NCBI GenBank assembly: GCA_029262355.1
Contig: JAJCZO010000163.1
Location: 19,744 to 83,743 of the forward strand
Reading direction: 5' to 3'
DNA length: 64,000 nucleotides
Source of the DNA: Deltaproteobacteria bacterium
GTDB lineage: Bacteria; Desulfobacterota; Binatia; UBA12015
Part shown: one piece after another, positions 25,720-34,755 of the stretch
Numbering within the stretch: the stretch's first letter is position 1
Layout: each line of letters opens with the position of its first letter
The notes under the pieces: generated by a model
Told to the model about the DNA's origin: nothing
Databases searched by the model: none
What the model saw: only the letters and a program-made list of their open reading frames with translations
Made by a program: the position numbers and the translations under genes

Positions 25720-26990
25720 TGGAACCGGAGCGCCACTGTTGGACCGCCGAGCGCCTGAGTGAACAGCTCGCGAGGCTCGAGGTCCGGTGGCGGCGTGCCG
25801 ACGGGGTCTACGCGACGACCTACCGCGGTCCCGACTGCATCGATCCCACCCCGCTCGTCGCCGACCTGGGAGACGTCGCGAGCTTTCTCGTGAAGTTCGA
25901 CCGCGCCGAGGCGGCCCTCGAACAGGCGCGCTGCGCGCGAGCTCACCTGTGGCGCGGCCTCTTCGCGGCGCAAGGGCGCGTGCGGCTCTTCGAGAACCAC
26001 GACTACCTGCTGGGGCTGATCGACCTGTACGAGGCGACCGGGGAGCCCTGGCTCCAGGGAGAGATCGAGTCGGCGATTGGAACCCTCGTTGGGTGCTTCG
26101 AGCGCGACGGTCTCCTCGTCGACGAGTACGACGGCACTCGTCGTTGGATCGAGTTCGCGAGCCCTTTCAACGGCGGCTTCATCGAGGGATTGATCGATCT
26201 GCACGCGATGACCGGGGAGGAGCGATTGCTCGAGATCGCCTCGCGCTGGGCCGAAGCATGGATCGCGACCCCGTACTTCACCAAGCATGGTTTGTTCGCG
26301 CGGTTCAACACGCCTATGTGGCCGGCGGTGGGGTACCTCAGCAGCCGGTTCAGTAGGCACGGCCCCGTACGGCTCTTCAAGGACAACACGAACATGGTCT
26401 GGGCGCTGATGGCCCTGTACCGGGTTCGCCCCACTGAGGCACTGCGACGCGCGTTGGTGCAGTTCGTGGACGGGTACGAGCGCCTGCTTTGGAACGGTGG
26501 CCTCGTGCGCCAGGCGGTGGCGGATGACGCGGCAGAGTTTCGACTCGTGCCGTCGGCGTTCTCCGTGGACCTGCTGTGCGATCTCACGGATTTGGGGCTG
26601 ATCCCCGAGCGCACCGTCCAGTTGGCACGGGGAGTGGCTGAGGAGTGCCTCAGGCGCCAATGGCCGGGGGGGGCGTTCCCGGTCTCGGATCATGATGGTT
26701 TCGATCACGTTGATGTCGCGACCGACATCGGTATTGCGCTGTGGAAGCTCTCCGAGCTCACCGGCGAGCAGCGTTACGCGGAGGCCGCTCGCAGGAGCTG
26801 GGAGTCGGTGCAGGCCACACACTGGACCGAAGACGGCCTCGTGCTGTCGGTGGATTCGACGGGCCATCCGGTCGACGACCGCATCGTCGTGAAGTACCAG
26901 GCGCTGGCGCTCAAGTCGGCGATCCTCGAACGCTCGTCGGTCGGGATCTACGAAGACCGGGATCTCTGGAGCGTGCTGCGTGATCGCTGA
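25719..26990 (+). CDS. predicted six-hairpin (alpha/alpha-barrel) protein, unknown function
   Basis: 423 aa; its ATG shares a base with the dehydratase stop (TAATG), so translation is coupled to the glycan operon. Repeated helix pairs with aromatic and acidic residues facing a presumed cleft (FENHDYLLGLIDLYEATGEP, FNGGFIEGLIDLHAMTGEER, KDNTNMVWALMALYRV, ATDIGIALWKLSELTGEQRY) indicate an (alpha/alpha)6 toroid as in GlcNAc 2-epimerases, GH88/GH105 and uronate epimerases. No signal peptide is visible. A role in modifying or trimming the operon's glycan or its precursors is inferred only from fold and position. Confidence 0.7.
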   Translation: MEPERHCWTAERLSEQLARLEVRWRRADGVYATTYRGPDCIDPTPLVADLGDVASFLVKFDRAEAALEQARCARAHLWRGLFAAQGRVRLFENHDYLLGLIDLYEATGEPWLQGEIESAIGTLVGCFERDGLLVDEYDGTRRWIEFASPFNGGFIEGLIDLHAMTGEERLLEIASRWAEAWIATPYFTKHGLFARFNTPMWPAVGYLSSRFSRHGPVRLFKDNTNMVWALMALYRVRPTEALRRALVQFVDGYERLLWNGGLVRQAVADDAAEFRLVPSAFSVDLLCDLTDLGLIPERTVQLARGVAEECLRRQWPGGAFPVSDHDGFDHVDVATDIGIALWKLSELTGEQRYAEAARRSWESVQATHWTEDGLVLSVDSTGHPVDDRIVVKYQALALKSAILERSSVGIYEDRDLWSVLRDR

Positions 26991-27004
26991 CGGGCCGGAT
27001 CGGA

Positions 27005-29227
27005 TCAGGTCCCGGCGCTCGGGTCGGCTTCGGGATAGCTCGTCGAATAGTAGGTGTCGTCGTAGTCGGTCGCGTACAGCGGGCTCTCCGGATCGACTCG
27101 GTTTAGGATGACGCCCAGCATCCTGGCGTGGGCCTGCTCGAGGCGCTTGCGGGTGCGTTGCAGGAGCGGGCGCGGCGTGCGGTGGGCATCGACGACCAAA
27201 ATTACCCCGTCGACGAACGGGGCGAGGACGACTGCGTCGTTGATGGCCAAGGCGTTCGACGCGTCGATGATCACGTAGTCGTAGTCGTGCGAGACGTCGC
27301 CGAGAAGGTCCTGCATCGATCGGGAGCCCAGCAGCTCTGTCGGGTTGGGCGGGATCGTTCCCGCGGGGAGCAGAGACATGTTCTCGACGGCCGTCGGATA
27401 AATCACGTTCATCAGGCTCTCTTGGCCTGCCAGTACGTGCGTCAGGCCGCGTGGCGCCTCGACGCCGAGTCGGCGGTCACAGGTTGGACGCCGGAGGTCG
27501 GCATCGACTAGGAGCACTCGGGCGCCCAGGCGTGCGAAGAGAATCGATAGATTGACGCTGCTGGTCGTCTTCCCCTCGGCCGGCTGCGCGCTGGTGATCA
27601 GGATCGTCTTTGGTGGTGAGTCTGACTGCGAAAGAAGGATGGATGTCCGCAGGGTGCGGTACGCCTCGGTCACCATCGAGAACGGATTTTTGGTGACAAC
27701 GAGTCCTGTGTATTCTTCCTGGGGAGGCAGAGCCATCGGGTCGGGCTCGATCCCATCGGTCCCACGGACCCGCTCGAAGTCGGGAACGGTGCCCAAGTGG
27801 GCGAGCTGCAGGACTCGGCCGACATCGTCCGCGTTCTTCAGGGATCCGTCGAGCAGATCTCGTCCGATCACGAACGCGAGTCCGAGAAGGAGCCCGATCG
27901 CCCCCGCCAGCTCCAAGATTCGGGTCGTTTGGGGCTCCGACGGCTTGGGCGGCGGGACCGACTTCTCCACCATGAATACGTTCGACGGCTGTGCCGAGGC
28001 GACGCCCATTTCCTTCATCCGCTGAAGCACGCTGTCGTACAGCGTCTGGTTGCCGTCCGCCTCGCGCTTCAGAATTGCGTATTGGACTGCTTCATCCTTG
28101 AAGCCCATGACCTTGGCCTTCTCGGCTTCGGTCTGGGCTCGTAGTCGGCGCACTTTTTCCTTGGCGCCGAGATACGAAGACTCGATGGACTGGATCGTAT
28201 TCTTCACTTCCTGGTCGAGCCGCGCCCTCATCTCCGCAAGGCGTTCTTCGACGTGGCGAACCCCCGCGTAGGTCGGCTTGAAGCGCGAGCGCATCTCGTC
28301 GTACTCCTGCTCGAGCGATCCGAGCTGGACTTTGAGAGCGCGAATCAAGTGGCTTCGATTGACCTCGGGAAGGGCGTGGTACTCGCGGATCTGGATGAGG
28401 TGCATCTCGGCTTCGAGGGCGATCATGTCGGTCTCGGCGTCGGAGAGGCGATTGTTGAACGCGGTGAGGCGGCTGATGATCAGATTCTCGCGTTCGTCGA
28501 TCGACGAGATGATTCCGGCCTGGCGCCGGTAGTCGTTCAGTGCGGCTTCGGATTGCTCGAGGCGCATCTTCAGGCCGACGAGCTTTTCCTCGAGAAATCC
28601 CTTCGCGTCGTCGCTGGCCTGCGCGCGAAGCCGAAAAGACTGCTGGATGTAGGCCTCGACGTGCTGATTGGCGATCTTCGCGGATAGCTCGGGGTCCTTT
28701 GTCGTCATGTAGATGTTGACGAGTCGGGTGCCTTCGACGGGCTTGATCATCAGCGCGTCGAGGTAGATCGAGGCCGTGGCAAGATTGGCGCGCTCGGGAT
28801 CTCTGTCGTAGCCGTTCGCCGCGGAAAGGCCGACGAACGTCGGGTCGCGCGCCAAATCCAGGGAGCGAATCACGTCGAGCGCGAGGTCGCGATTCTTCAA
28901 GATCGCGTATTGGGTCTTGTAGTAGTTCTTCTCGTTCCCCACCTCGCCCAGAACGTCGCGGACGTCGAGAATAGGGGAGGGGCGCCGCTCGATCAGGATC
29001 TTGGCGCGCGCGGTATACATCGGGCTCTTCAGCGAGACGTACACGCCTGCAAGCGCGATCCCGGCGAGCAACATGGCCAGGACGATCCAGCGGCCGTTCT
29101 TGAGCGCGCGGATCGCATCCTTCGGCCGCCAGGCGAGGAGTCCCTCCGGAGTCTCGATGAGAGTATCCGGTGGCAGGAACGGGCCCGGGATGGGGCTGGG
29201 GGTCGTCGGTGCGGGGGGAGAGGCCAC
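27005..29227 (-). CDS. Wzz-domain tyrosine autokinase (Wzc-like) for polysaccharide export
   Basis: 740 aa. An N-terminal Wzz domain has a membrane helix at ~45-65 (WIVLAMLLAGIALAGVYV), a long periplasmic coiled-coil region (~200-410), a second helix near 450 (LELAGAIGLLLGLAFVIGRD), and a cytoplasmic BY-kinase domain with Walker A SAQPAEGKTTS, Walker A' LLVDADLRRP and Walker B DYVIIDAS. The extreme C-terminus has a tyrosine cluster (YATDYDDTYYSTSY, five Tyr) that serves as autophosphorylation sites in this family. Together with the downstream Wza-like gene it would control chain length and export. It converges on the six-hairpin gene with a 14-bp gap. Confidence 0.95.
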   Translation of the reverse strand: MASPPAPTTPSPIPGPFLPPDTLIETPEGLLAWRPKDAIRALKNGRWIVLAMLLAGIALAGVYVSLKSPMYTARAKILIERRPSPILDVRDVLGEVGNEKNYYKTQYAILKNRDLALDVIRSLDLARDPTFVGLSAANGYDRDPERANLATASIYLDALMIKPVEGTRLVNIYMTTKDPELSAKIANQHVEAYIQQSFRLRAQASDDAKGFLEEKLVGLKMRLEQSEAALNDYRRQAGIISSIDERENLIISRLTAFNNRLSDAETDMIALEAEMHLIQIREYHALPEVNRSHLIRALKVQLGSLEQEYDEMRSRFKPTYAGVRHVEERLAEMRARLDQEVKNTIQSIESSYLGAKEKVRRLRAQTEAEKAKVMGFKDEAVQYAILKREADGNQTLYDSVLQRMKEMGVASAQPSNVFMVEKSVPPPKPSEPQTTRILELAGAIGLLLGLAFVIGRDLLDGSLKNADDVGRVLQLAHLGTVPDFERVRGTDGIEPDPMALPPQEEYTGLVVTKNPFSMVTEAYRTLRTSILLSQSDSPPKTILITSAQPAEGKTTSSVNLSILFARLGARVLLVDADLRRPTCDRRLGVEAPRGLTHVLAGQESLMNVIYPTAVENMSLLPAGTIPPNPTELLGSRSMQDLLGDVSHDYDYVIIDASNALAINDAVVLAPFVDGVILVVDAHRTPRPLLQRTRKRLEQAHARMLGVILNRVDPESPLYATDYDDTYYSTSYPEADPSAGT

Positions 29228-29239
29228 GGACGCCGTCCT

Positions 29240-30313
29240 TCAGAAGATCGGCACTGTCGCGCCGACCCGGAACAGAGTCGTGAAGAAGGCGTAAAAGCCG
29301 TACGCAGCGAGCTTCCCGCCGGTTCCGTCGATCTGGATCACGTCTCCATCATGGAGCAGGGGGTCCAGCTCATTGCCCGCCTGGATGTCGTCGATGTTCG
29401 CGAGGAGAACGGCTTTCTCGTTGTCGTCCTCCCGATAGACCTTCACTTCGTTCACGTCGGCCGGGAACAACGGGCCGCCAGCACCCGCGATCGCACCGAG
29501 CAGACGCATGCCTGTAGCGAGGCGGTACGTTCCGGGCTTCTCGATCCAGCCCTGCACGTAGATTTGCCCCCCGCCGAGAGCGACGATCACGTCGCCCGGT
29601 CGGACCGGGACGCTCAGCACGATCGGGCGAGCCGAGTGGTTGAGTTTGGCGAGGTCGATCTCGATCGTGCCGGGGGTGTCGCGAAGCTTGGCGGTGGATG
29701 TCGACTCCGTCACCGCCGCCGAGATTGGGCTCGCCGCGTGGATCGGGATCGTGCCCGTCGGAACGAACAGGATCTTGTCCGACGCCTGATCGGTGAGGCC
29801 GCCGGCGGCGGCGATCATGTCGAGAATCGTCTCGTTCGTACCCTTCAGGTCGTAGGTGCCCGCGGACTTCACCATCCCGACCACCGCGACCTGGCGGTTG
29901 TGGTACTCTCGGATCAGCAGCTCGATCTCCGGGTCGTGCATGTAATGGCGAAGTCGCCGGATCAGATCGGTCGTGAGGGCTCCCTCGGACAGACCCGCCG
30001 CCGGTACGTCTCCGAGGACGGGTAGTGAGATCGTCCCGCTCGCAGAAACGCGGACCGCCACCTCCCGAAGCTCGGGCATGTCCGCGACCGACAACTCCAC
30101 GAGATCACCGGGCCCGATGGGATATTCCACGTATCCATCCTGGAGTGTTCGGAGCTTGTAGAGGTGTTCGAGGTGCGTGAGGTCCTCCGAGGTCATCGGG
30201 GACTGCGGATCGGATCGGCTGCCAGGGCGAGGGGGCTGGGCTACGGAGCTCGCACAGGCCGAAACAGTCAGGGCGACGACGAGGCTGGCGCACGCAAGAG
30301 AGACCTTCTCCAT
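29240..30313 (-). CDS. Wza-like outer-membrane polysaccharide export lipoprotein
   Basis: 357 aa from ATG 30313. The lipoprotein signal ends LTVSAC (Cys20). A Poly_export (BexD/Wza) domain follows: YPIGPGDLVELSVADMPEL and ASGTISLPVLGDVPAAGLS, then two SLBB-type segments (VAVVGMVKSAGTYDLKG and IYVQGWIEKPGTYRLATG). The C-terminal KLAAYGFYAFFTTLFRVGAT amphipathic helix would cross the outer membrane. The 30-residue region 200-240 is a Ser/Thr-rich insertion. It is first in the minus-strand pair with the Wzc-like kinase (12-bp gap) and divergent from pilB. Upstream in-frame codons to 30463 are not used because they precede the signal peptide. Confidence 0.94.
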   Translation of the reverse strand: MEKVSLACASLVVALTVSACASSVAQPPRPGSRSDPQSPMTSEDLTHLEHLYKLRTLQDGYVEYPIGPGDLVELSVADMPELREVAVRVSASGTISLPVLGDVPAAGLSEGALTTDLIRRLRHYMHDPEIELLIREYHNRQVAVVGMVKSAGTYDLKGTNETILDMIAAAGGLTDQASDKILFVPTGTIPIHAASPISAAVTESTSTAKLRDTPGTIEIDLAKLNHSARPIVLSVPVRPGDVIVALGGGQIYVQGWIEKPGTYRLATGMRLLGAIAGAGGPLFPADVNEVKVYREDDNEKAVLLANIDDIQAGNELDPLLHDGDVIQIDGTGGKLAAYGFYAFFTTLFRVGATVPIF

Positions 30314-30489
30314 CGCTTGTGTATCGGCGCCTGCCCGCTGAGAATATAGGCCTTTCGTTGGGCCTTGATGCTGCGCAAACGCCATGGCGCTCGACATGTG
30401 GCCCGACGGCGCCGCGCATGTGGGGACAGGCGGTGGGTCGAGGTCTTGGCGCTTTGCCAACAAGGAACGCGCTCGATGTCGCCTACGAC

Positions 30490-32442
30490 ATGGCGTCCAC
30501 GGAGAATGGCGCTACGAATTTGGGGGCCGCACCGGATTTCGTAAAGCGGGGCGCACGGCTCGCCGATATGCAGGCCAGATACTCTCCTCGACGTTGGTTC
30601 CGTTCCGGGGCCGAGGAGCGCGTGCGCGCCAGGCCCCAGCGCGTGCCTTCCGACTTACGGGCAGCGGAGAACTACTTGGGTTTGGGTGGCGTAGAAGCCT
30701 TCACGAGAGAGTCGAACGAGCCGGGTGGCGGCAAGGCCCAAGCTGTCGGCAGTCGCATCGGAGACCTCCTGCTCAAACAGGGGGTCATCAGTTCGTCCGA
30801 CCTTCGCGTCGCGACGAGCCGGCTGCGCGAGGCGGGAGGCGCGCTCACGACCTGGATCGTGAAGCTCTGCGGGATTCCCGAAGCGGAACTCCTCACGGTT
30901 CTTCAAGAGGAGTATCACCTCCCGGTGGTCGACCCGGCGGCGCTCGACATCGCGCCCGAGGTGATCGACGTTCTGCCGGCCGTTCTCGCCAACAAGTATC
31001 ACGTCGTTCCGGTCAGCCTCAGCCGCACGACGCTGACGCTGGCCATGGCTGACCCGTCGAACCTCGTGGCGATCAACGAGGTGAAGTTCCTCACGGGTTT
31101 CGACGTTCGCGCTGCCATCGCGGGTCCCGGATCGATCGAGCGCGCGATCGAGCGCTACTACGAGCACAACGTCAACTACGGCGACGTTCTCTCGGAACTC
31201 GGCTCGGAGGAGATGGAGGTCATCCGCGGCGAGGAAGACCTCGATCTCAAGCAGCTGGAGAAGGCGACGGAAGAAGCGCCCGTCGTCAAGCTCGTCAACG
31301 CGCTGTTGACCGACGCGATCAAGAAGCGGGCTTCGGATATCCACATCGAGCCGTACGAGAAGGTCCTTCGCGTCCGGTTCCGCATCGACGGTGTGTTGTA
31401 CGAGATCATGCAACCGCCGGTGAAGCTCAAGAACGCGATCATCTCGCGTATCAAGGTCATGGCGTCGCTCGATATCGCCGAGCGGCGGTTGCCACAGGAC
31501 GGACGCATCAAGGTCAAGATGGGCCACGGGCGGGAGATGGACTTGCGCGTATCCACGTTGCCCACCTTGTTCGGAGAGAAGGTCGTTCTCCGACTGCTCG
31601 ATAAGGGCGGCGTCCAGCTCGACCTGAAGACTCTGGGCTTCGAGCCCGAGTCGCTCGGAAAGTTCGAGGAGGCGATTCTGCGACCCTACGGAATGATCCT
31701 CGTCACTGGCCCGACGGGATCGGGCAAGACGACTACGTTGTACTCGGCGCTCTCCGAGTTGAATAAGATCACGACCAACATCTCGACCGCCGAGGATCCC
31801 GTCGAGTACAACCTCGTCGGGATCAACCAGCTGCAGGTGCACGAAGATATCGGCCTGAACTTCGCCTCGGCGCTTCGCGCCTTCCTCCGTCAGGATCCCG
31901 ACGTCATCATGGTCGGTGAGATTCGTGATTTCGAGACGGCGGAGATCGCCGTGAAGTCCGCACTGACGGGGCACCTCGTGCTTTCGACGGTCCACACCAA
32001 CGACGCGCCGTCGACCATCAACCGGATGCTCAACATGGGCATCGAGCCGTTTCTGATCGCGTCGTCGGTGAACCTCATCATGGCTCAGCGCCTCGCGCGC
32101 GTGGTGTGCCCCAAATGCCGGGAGCCCCAAGAGCTGGCTGCGGCGGTGATGGTCGGTCTCGGCGTGCCGGAAGACGAGGCGAAGCCGATCACCTCGTATC
32201 ACGGCACGGGCTGCCAGAACTGCGGAGATACCGGGTACCGCGGCCGAACGGCTCTCTACGAGATCATGACGATGAGTGATGCCCTACGGGAGCTGATCTT
32301 GTCTGGAGCCTCCTCGACGGAGTTGAAGCGCCAGGCGATGGACGACGGCATGAAAACGCTGCGTCAGAGTGGGGTCGAGAAGATCGTCGAAGGGCTGACG
32401 ACGGTCGAAGAGGTGATGCGCGTCACCATGGCCGACTCCTGA
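30490..32442 (+). CDS. pilB: type IV pilus extension ATPase PilB
   Basis: About 650 aa from ATG 30490; the start is uncertain because no good ribosome site is visible and homology begins near SRIGDLLLKQGVISS (~30750). ATG 30568 is an alternative. MshEN/GspE-II N-domains are followed by the secretion ATPase core: IEPYEKVLRVRFRIDG, Walker A GPTGSGKTTT, the Asp box STAEDPVEY, Walker B-type RQDPDVIMVGEIRD, the His box STVHTNDAPSTI, and a zinc-binding pair CPKC/CQNC near the C-terminus, which distinguishes PilB from PilT. It powers pilin polymerisation at the inner membrane. It is divergent from the Wza-like gene. Confidence 0.95.
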   Translation: MASTENGATNLGAAPDFVKRGARLADMQARYSPRRWFRSGAEERVRARPQRVPSDLRAAENYLGLGGVEAFTRESNEPGGGKAQAVGSRIGDLLLKQGVISSSDLRVATSRLREAGGALTTWIVKLCGIPEAELLTVLQEEYHLPVVDPAALDIAPEVIDVLPAVLANKYHVVPVSLSRTTLTLAMADPSNLVAINEVKFLTGFDVRAAIAGPGSIERAIERYYEHNVNYGDVLSELGSEEMEVIRGEEDLDLKQLEKATEEAPVVKLVNALLTDAIKKRASDIHIEPYEKVLRVRFRIDGVLYEIMQPPVKLKNAIISRIKVMASLDIAERRLPQDGRIKVKMGHGREMDLRVSTLPTLFGEKVVLRLLDKGGVQLDLKTLGFEPESLGKFEEAILRPYGMILVTGPTGSGKTTTLYSALSELNKITTNISTAEDPVEYNLVGINQLQVHEDIGLNFASALRAFLRQDPDVIMVGEIRDFETAEIAVKSALTGHLVLSTVHTNDAPSTINRMLNMGIEPFLIASSVNLIMAQRLARVVCPKCREPQELAAAVMVGLGVPEDEAKPITSYHGTGCQNCGDTGYRGRTALYEIMTMSDALRELILSGASSTELKRQAMDDGMKTLRQSGVEKIVEGLTTVEEVMRVTMADS

Positions 32443-32548
32443 GCTAGGTGCGCTGCACCCATGCGCAGCGACTAGCGTTTTCGATTGAGTGCCTCAGCGT
32501 CAGAATGGTACTTCAAGGTGAGTACCAACCGACTCTGGGAGATTGCTC

Positions 32549-34363
32549 ATGGCCACATCGATTCGCTCTATCCTCCGTTCTTCGTGTCTCGGATTCTCTG
32601 CTCTGCTGATCGCCGGACCGGTCCTCGCGGCCGACCCCGTCAAGGTCGGTGCCGAGTTGCAGGTGAGCGACGGCGTGGACAACTACGCCTATACGCCGCG
32701 CGTCGCATCGGACCCTGCCGGCAACTTTCTCGTGGCGTGGCAGGACTCGGATAATGGCGTCATCAAGGCGCACGCGTTCTGGTCGACCGGGAACTCCCAG
32801 GGCCCAGTGTTCCAGATGAGTGACTTGGCCGACGATATCTATGTCTCGGTTGGGAACTTCGACGAGGACGAGCTCCTCGACGTCCAGGCCGACGCCGCCG
32901 GCAACTTCGTAGTCGCGTACAACGCCTACGATCAGGATATTGGCTACGCCTACTATGGCGCTTGCTACGGGTCGCCGTGTATCTGGACGAAACGCCGCAA
33001 CGCGAATGGAACCGTTGCGCCGGCGTCGTTCATCGTCGGTGATCCGCGGCTCAACACGTATTACGCAGGGCCTGGCTACTACAACCAGACCGCGAACCCC
33101 GAGCTCGCCGTGGACGGTGAGGGCAACTTCGTCGTTGCCTGGGAGGGCTACGATCAGAGAGCGAACCTCGAGCTCGATGAGGGAGTTTGGGCGCGTAAGC
33201 TCGTGGGGGTCGGCCAGATCAACGGAGGGCAGTTCCGAGCAAACGAACACACCGATGGCTACCAGGGGGACGGCGGTGAGCTCGATGTCGCAGCCGACGC
33301 CGAAGGCAACTTCGTCATCGTCTGGCAGGATGAGAACTACACATACGGTGGTATCGTGTTCCGGCAGTTCGACAAGGCGAAGAACCCGATCGGGACCCAG
33401 ACCGCGATCGTCCCCACGGGCGACGGCACCGATCCGCACGTAGCGCAGCTTCCCGACGGCACCTTCATGGTCGTTTGGGTAGACGACTTCGGCGGCGTCG
33501 ACGGTCAGGTGTTTAGCTCGGGCGGCGTGGGCGTGGGGCCGACATTCGAGGTTACACCGGACGGGGAGTACCCGGAGATCGCCGCTTCGGCGGCCGGATC
33601 GTTCATCGTCGTCTTCGACGGCGACACGGGCCTGCAGGGCCGCACCTTCGACGCCACCGGGACGGCGACGAGCAACGAGTTCGAGATCGACCCGACCGGT
33701 TTCACACCGCACGTTTCGGCAGCGGAGGACGGAAACTTCGTCGTGACGTGGAACGATGGCGGTGGGTACACCGCCGCGCAGCGCTTCCAGGTCGCGACGC
33801 CGGCCGTTCAGGACATTCCGCTCGTAGGTAAGGTCGCCGTCCTGTCGAACAAGGACCCCGATGATTTCGAGAAGAGCAAGGGCTCGTGGAAAGCTTCGGG
33901 CGACACGATCGTGTCGCCCCTGCGTGGCTCGGTCAATGACCCGCGCTGCAACGGGGATCCCGTCGGTACCGTAAAGGCGACGGCGCGATTCCTGAGTACG
34001 ACGTCTGGGCAAGACCACACGTTCGATCTGCCGTGCCAAAATTGGTCGGTGACGGGCGGTGACAAGGTCAAGTCCGTCTTGAAGCGTGGCTATAAGTACA
34101 AGGATTCCAAGCGTGTGGACGGCCCGTGCAACTCGGTGAAAATCAAGGGCACGAAGAGCCTGAGCGTGAGCTGTAAAGGTAAGTCCGGGGTCGCCGCGTT
34201 CCCCTACGACTTGGTATTCGGGTCGAGTCAGGGGGAGGTGACGGCGGTTCTCGAAACCGGTCTCATCAAGCACTGCGCTCAGTTCCAGGCGCTCTTCGAC
34301 GGCAGCGACGGCAAGAAGTACAAGGGCAAGTCGCTGCTTGCGCCGCCTGTGTCCTGCCCGTAG
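32549..34363 (+). CDS. secreted protein with seven propeller-like repeats, unknown function
   Basis: 604 aa from ATG 32549, with GGGAGA at 32537-32542. The signal peptide is cleaved near GPVLAAD (residue ~28). Residues 50-410 contain seven copies of a G-[N/T/S]-F-x-V-x-[W/Y/F] core at about 58, 118, 192, 253, 304, 350 and 395, usually preceded by Asp and followed by Asp-rich loops: the spacing expected of a seven-bladed beta-propeller. The C-terminal ~180 residues form another domain with about five Cys and many Lys (GYKYKDSKRVDG). It lies between pilB and pilT, so it may be a secreted or surface adhesin-like partner of the pilus; this is inference. No enzyme motif seen. Confidence 0.8.
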   Translation: MATSIRSILRSSCLGFSALLIAGPVLAADPVKVGAELQVSDGVDNYAYTPRVASDPAGNFLVAWQDSDNGVIKAHAFWSTGNSQGPVFQMSDLADDIYVSVGNFDEDELLDVQADAAGNFVVAYNAYDQDIGYAYYGACYGSPCIWTKRRNANGTVAPASFIVGDPRLNTYYAGPGYYNQTANPELAVDGEGNFVVAWEGYDQRANLELDEGVWARKLVGVGQINGGQFRANEHTDGYQGDGGELDVAADAEGNFVIVWQDENYTYGGIVFRQFDKAKNPIGTQTAIVPTGDGTDPHVAQLPDGTFMVVWVDDFGGVDGQVFSSGGVGVGPTFEVTPDGEYPEIAASAAGSFIVVFDGDTGLQGRTFDATGTATSNEFEIDPTGFTPHVSAAEDGNFVVTWNDGGGYTAAQRFQVATPAVQDIPLVGKVAVLSNKDPDDFEKSKGSWKASGDTIVSPLRGSVNDPRCNGDPVGTVKATARFLSTTSGQDHTFDLPCQNWSVTGGDKVKSVLKRGYKYKDSKRVDGPCNSVKIKGTKSLSVSCKGKSGVAAFPYDLVFGSSQGEVTAVLETGLIKHCAQFQALFDGSDGKKYKGKSLLAPPVSCP

Positions 34364-34755
34364 CCCGGGCGGTTCGAGTGATCTCACCCGCCTGGCCAGG
34401 CGTTTTCGCATCGGTCGGGGGGCGGGGACGGCGGCTTCGTCGGCCGGCCCAGTGAGGAGTCTCTCACCCATCGGGCTTCCGCCGGGCCGGCGGCTCCGCG
34501 CAAGGTTGCTCGACCAGGATTCGATGGGGGCAGTCCTAATGCCCGCGCTGTAGGCTTCGCTGTGCGAAGCATCTCGCTGCGCGCTCCTAGCGAGATGATG
34601 CATGCGTTGTTGCGTCTGAAGGCCCGCTAGAGGTCAAGCCGCGCCCGAAAACCGCCGAACGTCTTCGTAAGAACGACCGGTGAGTGGTGGTACCGCGTTT
34701 GCGTGGGCGCATGCGGTGATCCACGCGACAGCGTCGTTGGGGAGGTTCTGAGCGC
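34364..34755 (+). other. intergenic region before pilT
   Basis: About 390 bp with no supported gene. It contains GC-rich sequence, a pair of adjacent perfect hairpins at 34554-34596, and the pilT ribosome site GGAGGT at 34741-34746. No clear promoter was recognised. Confidence 0.5.
34554..34596. other. two adjacent perfect hairpins upstream of pilT
   Basis: Hairpin 1: GCTTCGC at 34554-34560, 3-nt loop, GCGAAGC at 34564-34570 (7 bp). Hairpin 2 starts at the next base: ATCTCGCT at 34571-34578, 10-nt loop, AGCGAGAT at 34589-34596 (8 bp). There is no T-tract after them, so this is not a standard intrinsic terminator. They could be an mRNA-stabilising or processing element between the propeller gene and pilT, or a REP-like sequence. 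Confidence 0.6.

Noticed and set aside
30655..32202. 515-codon open frame antisense to pilB
   Set aside because: Shadow frame; the plus strand is an unmistakable PilB with all catalytic motifs.
32513..34603. 696-codon open frame antisense to the propeller gene
   Set aside because: Arg/Val/Asp-rich shadow; the plus-strand protein has a signal peptide, ribosome site and repeat structure.
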